From positions 1 through 21,594 of the forward strand of contig CAJVPJ010000575.1 of assembly GCA_910592205.1 (NCBI GenBank): 21,594 bases of DNA. The letters are read 5' to 3'. How positions within the stretch are numbered: the stretch's first letter is position 1; each line of letters begins with the position of its first letter. Under the pieces are notes generated by a model. That model saw only the letters and a program-made list of their open reading frames with translations, was not told the DNA's origin and made no database searches. Of the stretch, positions 19,041-21,594 are shown one piece after another. The translations under genes and the position numbers were made by a program. This DNA comes from Paraglomus occultum. Its lineage: Eukaryota > Glomeromycota > Glomeromycetes > Paraglomerales > Paraglomeraceae.

Positions 19041-19957
19041 TTAAATGGCCATCATTGCAGCTACGACCGCAGCGGCAAAGAAAGTACTCAAATATACTCT
19101 TGCGCTGATAACTTCTGAATCGCTTGACTTGCCAGTGTTGGTGCTGTTCCCAGTGTTGTTGGTAGAAGAGCCTGGCGGGGTAGGTGGTGAGTATGTCGAT
19201 GCTAGTTTGTAGAAAGAATTAGGGCATTAGTCTGGGTAAGTCATAATACGTAATACGTAATGCATTCCGGAGATTGTATCAATATGCTCACGTGTATTGC
19301 CAACCGGTTTTATGTCGAATGTCTCGGATGTAGAATAAACTTCGCTGATATTGCCAATATTCGTAAAGATAATTGAATATCCTATACAAAAACATGCGTT
19401 TAATTGAGTAAACAGAAATGGCCCCAACGTAAATAAACCAGGTTATGTAGACTACGTACCTTGTTGTACGTCTCTAGTAACGAAATTTGGTACTGTAACC
19501 GAAACGTTGTGATTTGCGGTTATGGCATTGTTAGCCAAGGCGTATTGCTTCAAATCAGGAACGTTCTGAAGAGAAAAAAAAGGGGAACATTTGGTCAGTG
19601 CTGTGTATTCATTGTAAGATTGAAAGGTTACAAACAACCCATTCAATTTTGAAACTTACAGGATTAACCAAGTATACAGAGAAACGTTGGGGATCGTTAA
19701 CCGGGTCAGTCGAATTCCATAATACATCCGCTGTAGTATTCGCTACTAACCAGTATGTTGATGATGGGTAAAGAATCTTGATTTCGGCTAGAGTGATGGT
19801 TAAATTGAGATGGTATTAACGAAAAGTAGATGAATAACTGAATTGGCAAGGTCAAACAGAGAAACGGTGGTTATCGACATTGAATAGGACTTGTCATACC
19901 ATTTGCAAGCAAAGCCAGATAAACGAATGCGAAAAGGATTGTTATTGTGTACTTCAT
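19041..19957 (-). CDS. GPI-anchored Kre9/KNH-like cell-surface protein, copy B (5 exons, 180 aa)
   Basis: Exons on the minus strand: 19957-19900, 19787-19660, 19565-19460, 19381-19292, 19201-19041. Exons 2, 3 and 4 have exactly the same lengths (128, 106, 90) and phases as in the paralogue at 16492-17372. The signal peptide is MKYTITILFAFVYLALLANA. The Ig-like domain (about 20-126) shows ILYPSSTYWLV, VLWNSTDP, FSVYLVN, VPDLKQYALANNAI and YSIIFTNIG. The linker is Pro/Ser/Thr/Asn-rich with possible N-glycosylation at NNTG and NSTN. The C-terminal tail (YLSTFFAAAVVAAMMAI) looks like a GPI-anchor signal. It is secreted and surface-bound by inference. The linker and tail differ most from the paralogue, while the Ig-like core is conserved. 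Confidence 0.88.
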
Positions 19958-20031
19958 TTTTCTTTTCTTTGAAGAGAGTGTGTGGAGGGGGGGTTAACGT
20001 CTGCAAAGAATATGTGGAGAAGGGCAGTTAG

Positions 20032-20044
20032 ATTATATATATAG
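20032..20044 (-). promoter_or_regulatory. TATA-like box of KNH-like copy B
   Basis: CTATATATATAAT on the minus strand, about 75-87 bases upstream of the start codon, matching the placement in the paralogue. Confidence 0.45.
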
Positions 20045-21519
20045 TTTGACCAGGGCCACATGCATGGCATCGCAGCATGGGATGATCCAGAAATAGAATA
20101 TTACCATTACTTGTGTATCACTTTGTAATTAATTAATCAAAAGAGCGATAATTAGTTCCGTTCCTATTATTCACCTGATTTTGATTCTATTTATATTTGA
20201 TATTAATAGGCCGGTACTAACCCACATAAAGAAATGTACAGGAATTTATGTATGAGTTGATCAGAACACAAATTACTTATATGTCTTCCAATTATCCCCA
20301 CCTGCAGAACAAATTTTCTACTGGTAACAGTACTATATTTGTAACACGATTAATCATTGGATAAACGAAATTTGTATTACTGTTACGATTACGATATATA
20401 TGCAACGGTAAAAAAAAATTTAGACTTTGAGATTGTTGTTGCACGATCAAAGAAAGAGGGGGGAGAAAAAGAAGAAAGGGGAGAGGAATATATAATTAAT
20501 ATAATATAATATAATATAATATACCCTTACAAAGACTGCATAGTCCGTTGTTTAATTGTGTTGTCTCGGCCATAAAGGTTATTAACAAACTACTAGAAAC
20601 AATATAATATGCATGATTGCGTACATGTGCAATCACGAGTTTTAAAATGATATCATCCGTAATACCAATATTAATATGGCACTCCTCCAGATCAGACGAT
20701 GTTAAATTTAGCTTATCGACGATTGACAAGAAAAGCTGTGGTTTTTTATAAAAGAATCCGATGGAAAGGCAACATAACATGCATTTCACTCGGGCCGATC
20801 ACATATAGTATAAAAAATCTGGTGATCAGTTTCACCAACGTCTGTGTGATTTGCTTAAAATAGAAAGGTTTCGGCTTACATTTTCTTATTTATCTCTAAT
20901 GCGTTTCCATAAATGTCTAGTCGAAACTACAGCGTGTGCTGTGGGACTTGGCACATTCAAAAGTTTGTTTCAACACTCGATGGAATAACTTTCCATACAC
21001 TCACTTTTTGAAATCAATATATCGATTTACTTTACTTGAGAGTAAATGTCTAGCTTTAAACAAGCATGTTAATCTATGGTACACGTTACAACACCTTTAT
21101 CGATAAGAAATCGCCGCTTTTTCTTACAAGCGCTTTTGATTGCATCGTAGAGTAGACTCTGAATTTATATTCAAAGATTCACCATTATTCATTCAACAAT
21201 GTATTTTTACGATATAAGCATAAAATTTTGTATCGGCAACAGTAACACCTACTTTTAAATAGGCGCCCAACAATGGGCAGGCTTGTCTAAAATTATACTT
21301 TTACGCTTTGTTTAGCTATCGTATACGTATATTAAAATAGACAATTAGACATAACAAAATCGTTATGGACATATAAACTAAAAAAAATTCTAATAAGGCT
21401 TTCTTAGCATAGGCAAAACATGCGTAACCGTACTGATGACATCTTGCCGAATTTTGAGGAGTCTTTGACGTGACTCACGTTGCTTGCAAATCTTAGTTCA
21501 ATAAGCCTATTCTGATGTA
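20045..21519. other. AT-rich region without a recognised gene
   Basis: This holds a purine-rich tract (about 20449-20488) followed by a short-unit TAATA repeat. A 97-codon minus-strand frame at 20496-20789 has no motif or signal I can support as a gene. No RNA gene is seen. Confidence 0.45.
20490..20523. repeat. TAATA microsatellite
   Basis: About five copies of a five-base ATAAT unit, directly after an almost pure purine tract (20449-20488). Confidence 0.75.
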
Positions 21520-21594
21520 CAGTGGGTGACCAAAAGTCTCCGACCACCCCTTAAAATTTTCGTTGATCATGCATAACTCCGTAACGAAACATTA
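21520..21594. mobile_element. Tc1/mariner-like terminus, cut by the window edge
   Basis: The sequence after a TA dinucleotide (21518-21519) begins CAGTGGGTGACCAAAAGTCT, the form typical of Tc1/mariner ends (TA target, CAGT start, a G-rich block, then CAAAAGT). It continues into CATGCATAACTCCGTAACGAAAC, a type I recall from Tc1 copies in mycorrhizal fungi. Only the outer part is present; the transposase would lie to the right. Confidence 0.65.

Noticed and set aside
20496-20789. 97-codon minus-strand frame
   Set aside because: It ends in the TAATA microsatellite, and its composition reflects AT-rich sequence; no domain, signal or splice context was found.

Overview
The window is eukaryotic: genes are split by short introns of about 64-156 bases, nearly all GT-AG, and the intergenic DNA is AT-rich. 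The protein families point to a fungus, most likely an arbuscular mycorrhizal fungus (Glomeromycotina). The signs are two Kre9/KNH-like GPI-anchored cell-surface proteins, a TPR-tailed kinase, a kinase preceded by Cys-ribbon/WT(T/S)xN modules of the type I associate with Rhizophagus relatives, and a Tc1/mariner-type terminus. The genus cannot be fixed from sequence alone. Species and family assignments come from recognition, not from a search.

Layout. 1-2923 has no convincing gene, only a divergent tandem repeat. 2924-6583 is bracketed by long inverted repeats of about 90 bp (roughly 88% identical) and carries one intact four-exon + strand gene, a predicted active protein kinase fused to 15 and a half TPRs (839 aa). 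One of its introns appears to use a GC donor. The right inverted repeat overlaps the last codons of the next gene, a seven-pass membrane protein of unknown function on the minus strand (6574-7572). A relic of that gene's 3' end lies inside the left part of the bracketed segment. 7573-9722 is non-coding as far as I can see.

9723-12386 (+) is a four-exon gene of 775 aa. It encodes repeated Cys-rich modules and a C-terminal kinase fold whose catalytic Asp is replaced (HSN for HRD) and whose DFG reads DIA, so it is a predicted pseudokinase. All three of its introns are phase 0 and sit at the equivalent place in each module, which suggests growth by exon duplication. It converges on a 169-aa minus-strand gene of unknown function (12796-13305). 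A 57-codon ORF (13646-13819, +) follows, then FEN1 (14033-16093, minus), a complete ten-exon flap endonuclease of 380 aa with all catalytic Asp/Glu residues and a PCNA-binding box. An ACGCGT box lies just upstream of its start.

16492-17372 and 19041-19957 (both minus) are tandem paralogues encoding secreted, GPI-anchored Kre9/KNH-like proteins of 188 and 180 aa. They have five exons each, and exons 2, 3 and 4 are identical in length. Each has a TATA-like element about 75-90 bases upstream. The rest of the window is non-coding until a Tc1/mariner-like terminus begins near 21520 and runs off the right edge.

Functionally this is not an operon-like system. One housekeeping replication and repair gene (FEN1) is embedded among lineage-expanded signalling kinases, cell-wall proteins and mobile-DNA traces. 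The most unusual parts are the module-duplicated pseudokinase and the kinase-TPR gene lying between inverted repeats.
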